Below, in pieces: positions 46,801-58,197 of a stretch of 64,000 nt of DNA. Each line of letters starts with the position of its first letter. Positions within the stretch are counted from its first letter, which is position 1. Source of the DNA: Dysidea avara (lineage: Eukaryota; Porifera; Demospongiae; Dictyoceratida; Dysideidae); contig NC_089281.1 in NCBI RefSeq assembly GCF_963678975.1, forward strand, positions 25,958,765 to 26,022,764, given 5' to 3'. The translations under genes and the position numbers were made by a program. The notes under the pieces are model-generated. The model worked only from the letters and a program-made list of their open reading frames with translations. It searched no databases and had not been told where the DNA came from.

Positions 46801-49800
46801 GAAGCCTTTTAAGGAGTGTACCACACACTGACCTGACACATGCGAATACACATACATACCGAGAAGTAACTTTATATAAACTGTGAACTTTGTCATGATC
46901 ACTGGGTGCATCACCATGGTGATGTCAGCGTGATGTGCATGAAAACACTTCCATTAACCACAAATATTGTGTGGGGATTGGTGCGGTGGGCCCGGTGTCA
47001 AATATGATATCAACAACAGATTATAAAAACAAGCCTCAGAGGTCATACGTACACTCATTGACAATCAGATAGATGGATAAAAAAATAACTGAGGGACAAA
47101 CAGATGGACAGGCTTATTCAAACCTTTTAAGTCTTTTTCAGCTGTTAGAAAAATTGCAAACTATATGCAGCATATATATACAGACTAGTACCCGGGATGG
47201 GAATCATCTGGTTTTTTGTGTAGGATCATTATTACCAGAATTAACAATTTATCACAGAAGACTAGTTCACTCTTGTGACTACTTTCTAAAACGTTACCCA
47301 TTGTGTTGCTGTACGCTATAAGTTTGGTTTCTCCATTAATAGTGCCCATGCTTCAACCACTTGCACCAAGAGACACACCTACTATACAGCCCCAACCTGT
47401 AAATAACCACCCATTTTCACAAGGAAGAACCACCCATTTTCACAAGGAAGAACCACCCATTTTCACAAGGAAGGCTTACCAACAACTAAAATAAACACTC
47501 TCACATATTACATTCTACAGAAATTCATTCTGAGTGGCGTATTGTACTATCCCGCCTTTTTTGAAGGGGTAACAATGATCCAGCAAATGCATTTGCATTG
47601 GAGTCAATGGGCTCATGTGAAATGATTCCAATCCCATGTACTAGTCTGTATATCTATGACATAGCTTGTTTGTGCTCACCTGAGCCTTCTCATTACACAC
47701 CCAGCCTACCCACACAAATAAAATCTAACCAATGGTACACGCTCAAGGACATGACATACTGCACAAGTTGACAAACTAAAATGATGAGTGGATCATTCGT
47801 GCAAGACTCAAAAACTGACCTTTTACAAGTTACATAAACTATCATTGACCACAATTGATTACTATTGTGGCATGATTAGTCTGTTAATTACTGCTGTAAT
47901 TAGTTATAAATATTTCAGCCACACTATAACCTCCCAGGAGAGTGTAAGTTACGTATAACACCATTAACTATACATGGGTAAATACATAGATAAACTAACA
48001 GACAGATGGATGGACTTACCAGCAGGAAGTTTCACTTCTCTCAGTAGTAGCTGCTGTGAAGGAAGGAGTGGCTTGGTGTGCACAAATAAAGCTTCTACAT
48101 CGGCCACCAATTTTAGGGCTGAATCCGGGGTCATGTTACCATGGAGAAGTGACTCCAGGTGTAACTGAGACAAGAAGAGCTCTTTAAATGACTGTAGCAT
48201 AGCAGGAGTTACCACTACAAAAATGAGGGAATATCATTTGTCATGAACCACAATGCTAACACTGTAGTGCTTCTCCTAGTTGTTCTTTGGTCCATCCCTT
48301 CTCAGCACACAGCAAGCCAGTGTAGAACAGTGCCTGCTTGTAGGGCTCTTCCAATTGGAAGTTCTTCAAACTTCTGGTTAGCTGGAAATCACAAAAAGTA
48401 TGTTGAGGTTACCCTATATACAAGCAGCAGCCCCACCAATTCTTTGTAGACATCAAATTTCTTATCATTCACAAGGAAGCCAACCAGCCTGGTGACAATT
48501 GCGGCTAATAACACTGGCTGCTTCTCGTTGAAACCTTTGATCTTCACCTGGACAGACACAGAGAGAGGTGAACACACAACAAGGTGAGACACAAACCGCC
48601 ATTCCCCTCGTGGTTGACTCCAAGGAGTAACTGATTCCAGCAATTGTGGCATTGTATGTGAACTCATTCAGTTCATCATCCAGTAACATTACCAACAGCT
48701 TGGTCATCACGACACTGGTTGGGTCCCTGAAAGTGGCTGGACTATATATAAATTGTATATCACACCTGTTACTGAAAATATCTGATGTTTAACTCACTTC
48801 TCAAGGGCTATGTATACATGAGCTTTGGGAGTAAGGAAGGTGTCATCTTGCTTAAACCAGACTCTTGACATGTCAGTGTCCTACAGCATAAGTTGATGAG
48901 TATATTTGTTATTCGTATATTAACCTTTATCTTCTGTGGCTTCTTTGGAGGGTTCTCAGGTAATGGGTGAAGATTGAAGTTCGTTGGTATAAAATCATTT
49001 CTTGCTGGTAAATGGAGAGCATCACAAAAAGCAACGTCTTCCCATCTCTTCACTAGTGCTGGGTCTAGTTTAGCCATACTGTAGTTGCTACCGTACCATG
49101 GCTCTATCTGGTCCGTCTTCCCTTCAAAATTCTTGTTAACCACCGTCAGCCTGTAATTAAATGCTGCAATAAGCTTAGCCACACACCATAGTCACACCCA
49201 CCTCATGTAGCATGGCTGCAGCCAATCAAGATAAGTCTTATAAAGCTGCTCGTTAAATTCTGTCATGGCATATTGGAATGACAAAATGTCCTCAATGGGG
49301 TAGCTCTATTAGAACAGTGCAGTAACTGTTATTGGTTATGGTCACCAAACTCAACTCACATGGAGATTCTTGGACAGAGATGTGACATAGGAACGTGGTT
49401 CTGACTTATCCTTGAATCTGAATTCCATTTCTGCCAGGTCCTACACACAACACACACAGAGAATGCAGCAAAGCCATATAGTCAGTCCACTCACAGCACA
49501 TTCAGAAAATATCCACTTCTGTACACCACAAGATCTCAACATTGCAATATATTGAAACACAATCGTGACAATGTCATCAACATGATCTAACCAATGAGAA
49601 ACCATACATACACAACACATCACTACTGGTCATCCACCTTGTCCCTCTTCAGTCAGAGTGAGGTTGATCATGAAGAACCAGAAACCTTTGGCTCCAATTG
49701 ATGGCCCAGCACCTAATGCAGTAGACCAGCCTGTCAGGGAAGAAATGTGTGAAGTGTGATAGGAACAACATGGCTGAACCTTTGGCCTTGAGTAGCGAGA

Positions 49801-49897
49801 GGATGCTACCTGGAGCCTCATGACCAATGAGGTGAGCACAATAGTGAGATGGCTACAGTTAAAGGGTGACATGATGCATACAAACACAACACACACA

Positions 49898-49932
<35 letters not shown>

Positions 49933-52900
49933 TTACTACTACTACTACACTGATCACCTTAGACTTATAATGCTCAGTTAGGTCAGGAAGAGGGAAGCTG
50001 ATGACAATCTGCCTCAGATCCTTCACTGGACAGTACTGGATACTCAACTACAGGAAATCACCAGACCACAACCTAATCACATTGTTTACATGCACTAAAA
50101 AATTTTTTTTAATGAACAAGTCTTTATAAGGCTTCACAAGTTGATTATACAATAACATCATCAGGTATTGCAACACTGAGCAGTAATACAGTGAAACAGT
50201 ACAGACCTTTAGCTCATCCTTGCCATAGGGATGGTCGGGATAAAATGGTGGTGGGACAGTCTTGTTAATCACACCATTGAACAGCTCCACTACAACTATA
50301 GCTAACTCATCTAATGACTCTGAGGAGGAAGGGAAGTGACACAAGTGACATAACCCTGAGTGCTCAGGAAGTCCTTATTATACACATCATGTGTTGACAT
50401 TGAGTATGTAAATGAAATGTACACAAACACTACACCAACAAGCTGAGAGACATAGGACTGACAACAAACAGATATACAGGTATATAGGTGCTGATTGGAC
50501 AGACATAGTATAAATAGGACAGACTGACCTCTTCCCAACACTGTCAGACACATTAGGTTAGCAGAGTAGTGAGTGGAATGAAATTTCAGCAACTCCTCAC
50601 GAACATCGATTCCATTCTGGCGTGGATTAATCTCCAAGGTCTGCTTGTTACCTCGATAAGATACGCACTGCTATCAAGTTGTTCCCTAGCATAGGGGGGT
50701 GGGGATACCTGTGCTAAACTTGTTATAAGGATGACCCGGCTTGGAGGTAGATTTTTTAATCTGGTCCAACCTCCAGTGATCGTTTTGAATGTTCTTCTCA
50801 TTTTCTTGTTAGTCCAGGCACAATACATAACACACAGACAATTCTCTGAATAAAGCTCACCAGAATCCACCGCCTTAACCTCTCGGTCAGTCATGTCAGC
50901 GTTAAACAATGGACAAAGGAAAAATTGTGCAAATCTATAAAACCCACAAAGTTATGTTAGTAAATTCTGTGGTGGCTCAGCTGTCAAGCCACAGTTTCAC
51001 CTTACAGCTAACTCAGCACCATACCTGTCCAGTGCTCCTTTTAGGTGATCGTGTGCCACATCAAAGTGGTAATTGGTACTGTCAGCACATGTGTAGGCAT
51101 TAGCAAAGCCTCCGTGGGATATGATGAACTGAGAGAGAAAATAGAGTGATCTGTCATTATTCTATACACATGTCAACTACCTTACCTCACGATACTCATT
51201 CTCAACAGGATACTGCATGAGGATAAACACAGTATGTTACCAAGTGTGTGTAACACAAACACTACATACAAACAGACACATACACCACACACTACACATG
51301 CATCCATGATACATGACGTACATAACATTTACATATACTGTCAAAAAAACAGCATCAGCCACCAAGTTAGTAGCTACAATTGGCATAACATATACGCTGT
51401 GGTGGGGTTAAGTGTATCCATCCAAAATAGCTCTTAGCCAACACATATTGTGAACGACATGTACTTAGGGGATCCAGAGATTTTAATGCTGTTGACATGG
51501 AAAGATTTAAGATGGGGAATAAAAGCCTAATGTTAGCTGATATTTCAGATTCACTAATTCATAATCACAATGCTATGAACATGTATATCTCTGTTGTGTC
51601 AATGTATATCAACCACATAGCAGCAGGTGGCATGCACAGAGATTGCATCATATTGTACAAACTACATACCAACAGTTTCTGAGCAAAACAAAATTAATAT
51701 CTACACAAAAGAGATAGCTCAAGCCCAGCACGAGGATGGCATGATGTACATAACCTTCATAATGTGACCAACATGTTCTTACATCACACTATTTCATACA
51801 TGTGGCCTGAACATGCCACTAAGATGGTTTATGTTGCATAAACATCACCAAACTTGTCAACTCTAAACCACAAGTTGAAATATTATTTAATCACCTCATC
51901 ACCTTTAACCTCATTATGGTTATGTGGCTTCTCAGGATGGTGTTGATATGTGTATATAAACTCTGCACACTCGTTCCTTTTGAAATCTTCATAAACACTT
52001 ATCAACACCACCACTGACCAATCATTGTGGTATGTTTCAAGGTCCAACACTACAGCTGGTTATGAGGTCACATAATTATTAGCAACACTGATACAATATG
52101 TCTAGTTCTGTGCTATTCATGTTCAACACGTATGGAACTTCTAGATTCAAAAGTTCTAAAACCACTGCACTATAGTGGCCATCCCAAACATTAATAAGGT
52201 AGTATTTAACTTGGCATCTCATTACTGCACTAGTAGAAAACACTCTAACCAAATTATTTACAAATAAAATCTGAGATATACATTAACCTCTATTAAAAAA
52301 ACATTAGTGTAAGTTAACCAATGAACATGACCTTTGTGGTATAACATAATTAAAGAGTCTTAAGTGAGCATGTAAACAACACTACTGTATGCCATTGAAT
52401 GTCATGTTGTAAAAGTTGCATAGTGGCCTCTTTGTACCTTTACAAACTGGCTTTTCACAGGATTCATTAGGTATTCAACTTTTTTTAAATCTATTCCTTC
52501 CATTCACCTGTACAACAAGCCAGCAAGCCACTGTCATGCATTTTCAAGTACATGTTGAACTGATTAAAAGTCAGGTTAACATGTTACAAAAGATCTAAAT
52601 ATCCTATGATCTATACACTAACATGAGGTGGTAGCTATTCAGTGTCACTGGGTAATAAATGTACTTTCAAGCAAAACCTATAAACACTGCTGTAAGCTTA
52701 ATGTAGTTTTCATTTGGTGTTTGACGTGAGCCTCAAATATTTAAATTGCACTTCATGTCAGCTTCAAGGCAATATACTTCTATTAAAAACCCTTCAGTTT
52801 GTTAACAAATCTCGTGTAACTTCCATCAGACTAGCCACACACTATCTTTTCAGCAGTGGAGCGGGGTGCCATGTATACTTTATACCAAACAATACTTTCT

Positions 52901-53951
52901 TCTGATAAAAACAGAATTTTTGCATTATTGGTCTAAGCAGTGCATAAAGCATGTCCAACCTTCTCAGGAGCATCAGTCTTCCATACCAAGTATATTGTCT
53001 ACATGTAACACTGTGATGAAATGTGTAATGGCATAGCTATTCCTTATACCATTCCATACAGCAGAAAAAAGTACAGTACACATCAGTAAAAATGTGATAG
53101 GAAACCAACATGTCTTCTGTGGGATGTCAGACACCTCAACTTTCACGCATTACACATAAGACACACACAAGACACACATCAGATTGTTATCTCATGCATG
53201 GTTTTCCATCTCAATTCCTGGAAAATAAGGCTCTCATGTAATTTAATTTCCTCTCAGCAAAGCACTAAACAGTGTTCTAATGGCTAAAAATAGAAAGGTA
53301 TAACTGAACATGGCCACAGAAAGCGGCAATTTTTGCAATTGTTACAGCAAATTTTTTTGTACTAAGAGGAGACCCTCACTCATAAGTAAGCAAATCTCAT
53401 CAGGTCTCACTCCAAGTGCACTTTTACAAGTTGAGGTCCCTGGGGATGTGTAAAAATGCAGTATCACATATTAACCATAATTATTTTTTATAAAAATAAA
53501 TTAATGCATATTGTCAAGCTAGATTGCCAGGTCAGGTTGTTACAAAGGCACAACAGGAGGAGCCCTTCACATTGTTGTGGAATACAACAGACGGACAGAC
53601 AGCCACTCAAGACAGACAGACATATTGTGACAGGTCTAGCTAGTGCACACCTTTTTAGTACCAAGGAACAACATGTGTTCACACAGGTGGGCTAGTCCAG
53701 GGATAGTTTCCGGGTCACTCATGTACCCTGCAACACATGGCGGGGATAAACCTGCAAACACGTGACTAAGTCACTGGCCACTCACCGACATGTACTGACA
53801 AGGCAGCGGCAGCCTTATCCGTCTCGTTATCGGATACCAGTAGAACCTTCATGTCATTTTGCAACAATAGGTACCTGTAGTCTCGCGTGTCCAGAGGTGA
53901 CTTAGTTATTTGGTCTGTCTGTTCCTTAGGTGCTGCCATTTTGCTGCACAT
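37851..53951 (-). CDS. IDE: Insulin-degrading enzyme (insulysin, M16A metallopeptidase), complete 28-exon gene
   Basis: Encodes 956 aa; a Zn peptidase that degrades insulin-like and other small peptides. Exons, 5' to 3': 53786-53951, 53651-53727, 51186-51212, 51025-51128, 50861-50934, 50709-50804, 50529-50651, 50207-50319, 49958-50047, 49780-49852, 49638-49730, 49495-49586, 49360-49440, 49202-49305, 48925-49150, 48798-48880, 48597-48726, 48437-48547, 48261-48381, 48020-48214, 45313-45380, 45164-45263, 45069-45112, 44406-44480, 44203-44350, 44090-44151, 43971-44040, 37851-37975. All phases close. The inverted zinc motif is HLCEH (69-73); the third ligand Glu150 in AVDSE lies exactly 76 residues further, as the family requires. 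Later landmarks: [66 protein letters not shown]. Nardilysin is excluded by lack of its acidic insert. Start could also be 53939 or 53963. The human C-terminal AKL-type signal is absent. Confidence 0.96.
39664..40259. mobile_element. hAT MITE (CAGTGTTGGGAA type) with intact 8-bp target duplication
   Basis: Flanks GGTACAAC (39656-39663) and GGTACAAC (40260-40267) are identical. The ends AGTGATGGGAAAGTTACTTT and the reverse complement CAGTGTTGGGAATAACGCGT are the widespread hAT signature. The interior is rich in GTTACTTT and GTAACGCATT motifs. No transposase frame is present. The perfect duplication suggests a fairly young insertion. Confidence 0.92.
40291..40410. repeat. Long hairpin / palindromic repeat
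   Basis: The arm AGTTAGACTTGAGACCACAG, continuing through TAAGTAATTTAGTAACCC, pairs with the inverted copy that ends at 40410. Arm length is about 45 bp and the loop about 25 bp. It could be a tiny snap-back transposon or a hairpin RNA source; the family is unknown. Confidence 0.8.
40994..41521. mobile_element. Inverted-repeat element, ends ATCAAGAGTATA
   Basis: Terminal inverted repeats of about 70 bp: ATCAAGAGTATATAATGGGG at the left, and the reverse complement ATCAAGAGTATAAAATGGGG at the right. Both continue through GAGGGAGAGTGT and GCTGTGAAAAATGAGCC. The interior shows no coding. Flanking ATT repeats leave the exact borders and target duplication open. Confidence 0.88.
41575..42065. repeat. 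Degenerate minisatellite, about 30-40 bp units
   Basis: The unit TTGTAGCTGAACTCTCTACT followed by GGGTGACTTG repeats at least a dozen times with substitutions and length changes. Two neighbouring units near 41860 and 41955 are almost identical over about 90 bp, showing higher-order duplication. Confidence 0.9.
44549..44906. mobile_element. Inverted-repeat MITE in IDE intron
   Basis: The left end reads GGACTTTATCCACCATGACG and the reverse complement of the right end reads GGACTTTATCCATAATAACG. The repeats extend about 60 bp through GAGCACAAGATGGC and GGGGGACTA. The left arm contains a perfect TGACGTCA site. No coding is present. Confidence 0.87.
45973..46330. mobile_element. TA-type MITE, copy 2 of the family at 10305
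   Basis: Same orientation and full-length similarity to 10305-10682, sharing AACTCATGGATGCAATTACA and TTTAGCTGTTTTTCAGGAT. The flanks are TA on both sides (45971-45972 and 46331-46332). Many substitutions separate the two copies, so the family is old. Confidence 0.85.
47405..47473. repeat. 23-bp minisatellite, three units
   Basis: The unit AACCACCCATTTTCACAAGG(AAG) is repeated three times without change. Confidence 0.95.
49901..49948. repeat. (TAC)n trinucleotide microsatellite
   Basis: About 16 TAC units with one interruption, in the IDE intron between 49853 and 49957, directly after a short CA tract and within 10 bp of the upstream exon's splice donor. Confidence 0.96.
51213..53650. other. 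IDE intron of 2.4 kb, nothing recognised
   Basis: This lies between the HLCEH exon and a 27-bp exon. It is AT-rich without a repeat family, RNA or exon I can name. Confidence 0.5.
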
Positions 53952-54150
53952 GGCGCTACACACAGAACGTGCACATGCATTAGGCTACGTGCGTTTTCTA
54001 CGTTGACACTGATGTATCGGCGTATTTAACAAAGGTTGTTACTGCTGCAAAGGGATTAGAGTGAGTTAGATCTTATAGTCACTTTTAAAAATAGTGATGA
54101 ATTTTTAATATTTTTCTTCTAAATAATGCACAACACTTAGGAGGACAATA
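53952..54150. promoter_or_regulatory. Divergent promoter of IDE and GINS4
   Basis: 199 bp separate the two outward-facing starts. No TATA box is seen. Bidirectional use is inferred from spacing. Confidence 0.5.
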
Positions 54151-56048
54151 ATGGCATCACCAGACTCTCCTCCCTTGTTGCTAAGTGACAATGACGTCCC
54201 TGCAACTCCAAGTAATGCATCCAGTGAGTATGAGAGCCTCAGCCCAGCAGATGTGTTGAAAAAACTGGAAGAAGTTAGCATATATGCACTAATAAACTGA
54301 TTTATAACTTGTATGTGTATACCATATATACATCTTGCTACTGTTTGCTGTAACACTAAGGACTAATTCCTTGTTCTGTTATTACAAGTCGTGCTAAAGT
54401 GCCTAGTATTAGTGCTGAAACGATGATTATTTGACTATTTGGTCAGCATGACACTATTTGATTCGTTAACGCACCATTCAAATATTCGTTAGCACTTTGT
54501 ACACTGTGATTAGATGGATAAAGTCAGTCTCGAAACTTTGAGATTGTGAACAGTGACATATTTATGCTATAAAAGGAAGGAATAAAATAGCTCTCAGCCA
54601 TTATTCCTAGCAAAGGCTTTTAGTACTTATTCAATGGCTTAAGTAATAATCAAATATTCGGTTGTTTTGTTCACAACTATTCGAATAGTAAAAAACTACC
54701 TAGTATTATATCTGGATTATGCAGGTGTCCTCAATTATTAGTTTCTACATTAAACAGCACTACAGTAGTCCCGGGTGAGATGTTTATTGCTATACATTTG
54801 TAATATTAGTGTACAGTGCAGCCACATATCATTACAGCTGTATAATCTTGATAACATTTCAGGCTTGGTGTAATGAGCTGCTTGCTCCAGAGCTGCTTGA
54901 CCACAAGACTGAAATAGTTGAAGTTGTCATGGAACAAGTAAGAGCAATGGTAAGATTCTTCCTAGCCTATGACCATAAACTTGTTAGCTTTTACATATAC
55001 AGGAGGAAAATCTTTCTCGTGTTAGAGGTGATAGTTTTGTAGCTGGTATTCACAAGCTGGAGGTATAGTGTTAACCAATGTAGTAATACTGTATTAGTAG
55101 TGTTACTCTGTTAGTTGGAGAGGATTAAATATGTTCTCTGCAGCTACCTAAGGACAAGACTAAAAAAGGTTATTGGATATTTCCATTGTGTGTTGCTACA
55201 CATACCAAAGTTGTTAGTTTTAATAAAAACATGCAAGCCTGAAATTTTCTTTTACATTTCTTGATGTATACAGCTCATTCCTGAAAAAAGCCATTTGAAT
55301 CATCAAAGTTGAAGTAGTGATTGTGAGAGAGATGCTTTTGTACACATCTGATTGTTAAACTTTAGTATAGTGTACTTTGTATGAAGACACATGATAGCTA
55401 GTGTACTATGTACTTTGTACTAGTAGAATATTATGTATCAGTCTGTGTTTATAGATTGAAGTCAATGTGATATTTGTTTTGGAAGAAGAGGCAAACAAGG
55501 AATCCTCTGCAGGTTCAAAACTGTCACCAGAGGAGCTGGTGTATGCTAAAGAGTGAGTACCAGGGTGTGTAGAATGATGATGAAATCATCCCCAGTCATG
55601 TGACAGGTTTGCTGACAACATGAAGGTGCATATGGAGACCCTAGTCCTGCGGCACATGCCCTCTAGTTTCCAGACACTTGACCACAAAAAAGCAGGTGCA
55701 TAGTTAGGTTGAACTGTGGCCCCTTAATGTGACCATTTTAGGAATACCAGACCAAAAGTATAAATAAATATTAGTGTGTAATTACAGTCCAGGGTTCAAG
55801 GAAGTTCATGGTTTGTTTTTCAATAGCAACCGCACCCTCTTTGGACTCCTTTGTCTTTGCAAGAGCTGTGGAAAATGTTGACGATATTGCTATCAATGAG
55901 TGAGTGTGTCACTAATACCCCTGTACCCTTGTCACTGTGTGTCGCATATAGGGACACACAGGTGAGCATGTCACCTGGCATGCAAGTCATCGCACCTTAC
56001 CATCCATTGTCAACACTGGTACAGTCAGGAGCCCTACAACTAATATAA
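54151..56048 (+). CDS. GINS4: GINS complex subunit 4 (SLD5), complete
   Basis: Encodes 226 aa, a subunit of GINS in the CMG replicative helicase (human 223 aa). Exons: 54151-54273, 54863-54949, 55003-55062, 55115-55168, 55455-55552, 55607-55695, 55827-55899, 55952-56048; all phases close. Landmarks: LSPADVLKKLEE/AWCNELLAPELLDHK (A domain start), EIVEVVMEQV, LERIKYVLCSYLRTRLKK, LSPEELVYAKEFADNM, LRHMPSSFQTLD, and the C-terminal B domain ending LSTLVQSGALQLI, nearly the human APLVASGAVQLI. The B domain is needed for GINS assembly. The N-terminus is acidic and serine-rich, as usual. Several introns are very short (52-54 bp). The first intron carries a 287-bp inserted element. The gene is head-to-head with IDE and converges on PPP1R3. 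Confidence 0.96.
54412..54698. mobile_element. Probable hAT-like MITE in GINS4 intron 1
   Basis: It is flanked by identical CCTAGTATTA (54402-54411 and 54699-54708). It begins GTGCTGAAACGATGATTATT, like hAT ends of the CAGTGCTGAAACG type. The inverted match at the other end is weak, so the family call is tentative; the insertion itself is clear from the duplication. Confidence 0.7.
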
Positions 56049-56625
56049 TTTTTAACTAACTATAATCATGACTGTATACCACATAAACATATTCATATCT
56101 TTTTTCCTAACTTATTTAGAGTACATAGTTAGGTGATATGCTGTTCATTCATACAGTACCGGATCTGTTGTCTGTTGTGCTTCAGTGTAGGAGATCCTAA
56201 GGGTAACAAAATAGTGAACAAAACACTGGCAAAAAATAGCAGGTGTGGTACGTGATTAAACTGTGACCTCTATTAACTGGGTCAAGTGTGATATGGTATG
56301 TTTGGAATGTAATGCTGGTACAAAGTTTAGATTATAAAAACTATTGTCTGCCATTATGATGCAGAAATGCTTTAGCCAAGTGGATATCACATCCTGGCAA
56401 AGTGAACATAGATTAAGTCCAAAACTCACACCTCATTTATTTCAGACCATGTTACCATTGTCATTGTAGTAGACAATTTACATACAAAACATTTACAACT
56501 TTATACATACAATTAGACTAAAAAACAGTCCACTAACAATACTATGTGCTGGGGAGGTGTCCTGTTTCGAACAGGTGAGCTGACATTGAAAATACTAGTT
56601 GATTTATTTCTTGACATTTAAAATT
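56049..56625. other. Intergenic between convergent GINS4 and PPP1R3
   Basis: Both 3' UTRs must lie here. I see no further gene or repeat. Confidence 0.5.
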
Positions 56626-57525
56626 TTATCGCTTGATGGTGATCTTGTAATTCCTTCCTCCATTGTTATCCCAGTACAATTGTCCATCAACACTGTATTG
56701 TATTGCTAGTTCCATTTGTTCCCCAGAGATGGGCAGTTTGAAGCTAAAACAGTCAGTGTTAGAATCTTGGATGGTGTGCGAGTAGACACACTCAATATTG
56801 TGGTGGCTGTGCCAAGCATCACTAGTCCATCGCACCTGTACCTTCTTGTGATAAGCAATGTTAGTAACTCTAATGTACCCCTGGATACACGGGCCTTCTC
56901 GCTTCATGTTCTCCAAGCAAACATTGTTGTGTTCCACTTTAGAGAAGAAATCTACTTCAGAGGATGGCTGGCTGAACATGAACTGTACCTCAGGCTGTGT
57001 TCTTTTTGGCGCCTCTGTTGCAGTGTCGGGTCGCTTGTTTCTCAGTCTAAGCCCTTCCGGTTGGCTCCACTCAAACGATTGAACTTCGATCTTTGAGAAT
57101 GTTTCAATCTCTTGATCTAGCAAATACGAAAATTCCTTTACCAAGGGATATCCAAACATATCAGCGAAGTGAACTTGCTTTCTGTACGGCGAAGAAGTCT
57201 TACTTTTACAGCAAGACTTTAATTTCTTCTCCGTGGAAGGAAACGATTTGCTCTTGGTCCTCTGAAACTGGTGCTGCCTTTCCGTGCGCTTGCTAGAGCT
57301 GTCATTTTGTCCGTTTCTTCTGGTTGGCAACAAGTTCTTGTGAGTGTGTGCACCGTTGAATGAAATAAAGTTATTGCCCTCCGAGGATGTCGCTTTACTT
57401 TTTTCAGTCGGTAATACCATGATTTCATAGTCTGTTACATCGGTCACTATTGAGCGAGCACTCACTGTATGCATATGATACGGATAGACATGTGCTTCAG
57501 ATATCCACAGTTCTGCTAATGCCAT
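56626..57525 (-). CDS. PPP1R3: Protein phosphatase 1 regulatory subunit 3 (glycogen-targeting), single exon
   Basis: 299 aa, intronless like vertebrate PPP1R3B-D. It should bring PP1 to glycogen and so promote glycogen synthesis. The PP1-binding RVxF-type motif is KQVHF at 116-120, followed by ADMFGYPL, the conserved spacer (FADxxGxPL). A basic serine-rich linker precedes it (65-113). The CBM21 carbohydrate-binding domain spans about 178-297, with GYIRVTNIAYHKKVQVRWT at 216-234 and WDNNGGRNY at 285-293, both signature segments. The start MALAELWISEAHVYPY is the only one giving a complete family-like N-terminus. A specific vertebrate paralogue (B, C, D or E) cannot be assigned, so the symbol is generic. 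Confidence 0.95.
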   Translation of the reverse strand: MALAELWISEAHVYPYHMHTVSARSIVTDVTDYEIMVLPTEKSKATSSEGNNFISFNGAHTHKNLLPTRRNGQNDSSSKRTERQHQFQRTKSKSFPSTEKKLKSCCKSKTSSPYRKQVHFADMFGYPLVKEFSYLLDQEIETFSKIEVQSFEWSQPEGLRLRNKRPDTATEAPKRTQPEVQFMFSQPSSEVDFFSKVEHNNVCLENMKREGPCIQGYIRVTNIAYHKKVQVRWTSDAWHSHHNIECVYSHTIQDSNTDCFSFKLPISGEQMELAIQYSVDGQLYWDNNGGRNYKITIKR

Positions 57526-58197
57526 GAACGCAGCAAAGCGAGCAACGTTAACAGTTCTTTCTACTATAACACTAAGCTAACTCTAAGCTAACAGTGTAGC
57601 GCTCCAGCCTTAAATATCTGCACTTCACAAAACTACCAACACTCGCACACGACTAGTGCACCTGATTAATAATCTCTGCACACGATCTTGCCTTATGATG
57701 GCAACGTGATTATACGAATATCCGCATACTAACGGAAGCTACCTCCGTAATTTGAAAAATATAGGCAACACTTTTAAAACATAGTTTATTCTAGATAACG
57801 CCTGTCATTCCTCGGAACGTGCAGACTCTTCTGGTTACTACTACCAAAATTTATATTATTTATAAGCGTCAAACTGTGAGGAATTATTGTAGTCTATGAC
57901 ATGTTCAGATTGTTAACTGTAACCCTATCTGTTCACTCTATCTGTTAACTTTTCACTTGTGTTTGTACTTTGTACAGTTGATCTGTGAGATGTTGTCATT
58001 GTTTTGATGTGCTGTAGTGCCTCTAAATCGAGTGTTTCAATCGTATTCTGGGGTGGTTACACCCACCTGGTTACCATTTAATTTACATGTTATCTCTTCT
58101 TGTAGGGATTCTGAATATTCAAGATTTCTTGTAAAGAATTTTGAATTCACACATACATATGGTGCACAAATACTACCCAATTAGGTATAGGTACAAT
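57526..58197. promoter_or_regulatory. Divergent intergenic region of PPP1R3 and SLC35A3-like gene
   Basis: About 670 bp between head-to-head genes. No TATA box or named motif stands out. It may include a 5' non-coding exon of the transporter; an acceptor-like TCTTCTTGTAG lies at about 58095. Confidence 0.4.

Larger units (their letters stand above)
45381..48019. other. IDE intron of 2.6 kb
   Basis: Contains the second TA-type MITE copy (45973-46330), a short perfect hairpin CATAGATAGTATA/TATACTATCTATG near 45685-45717, a CATTATAGTGGCCA motif near 45830, and a three-unit minisatellite near 47405. No exon is seen. Confidence 0.6.
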
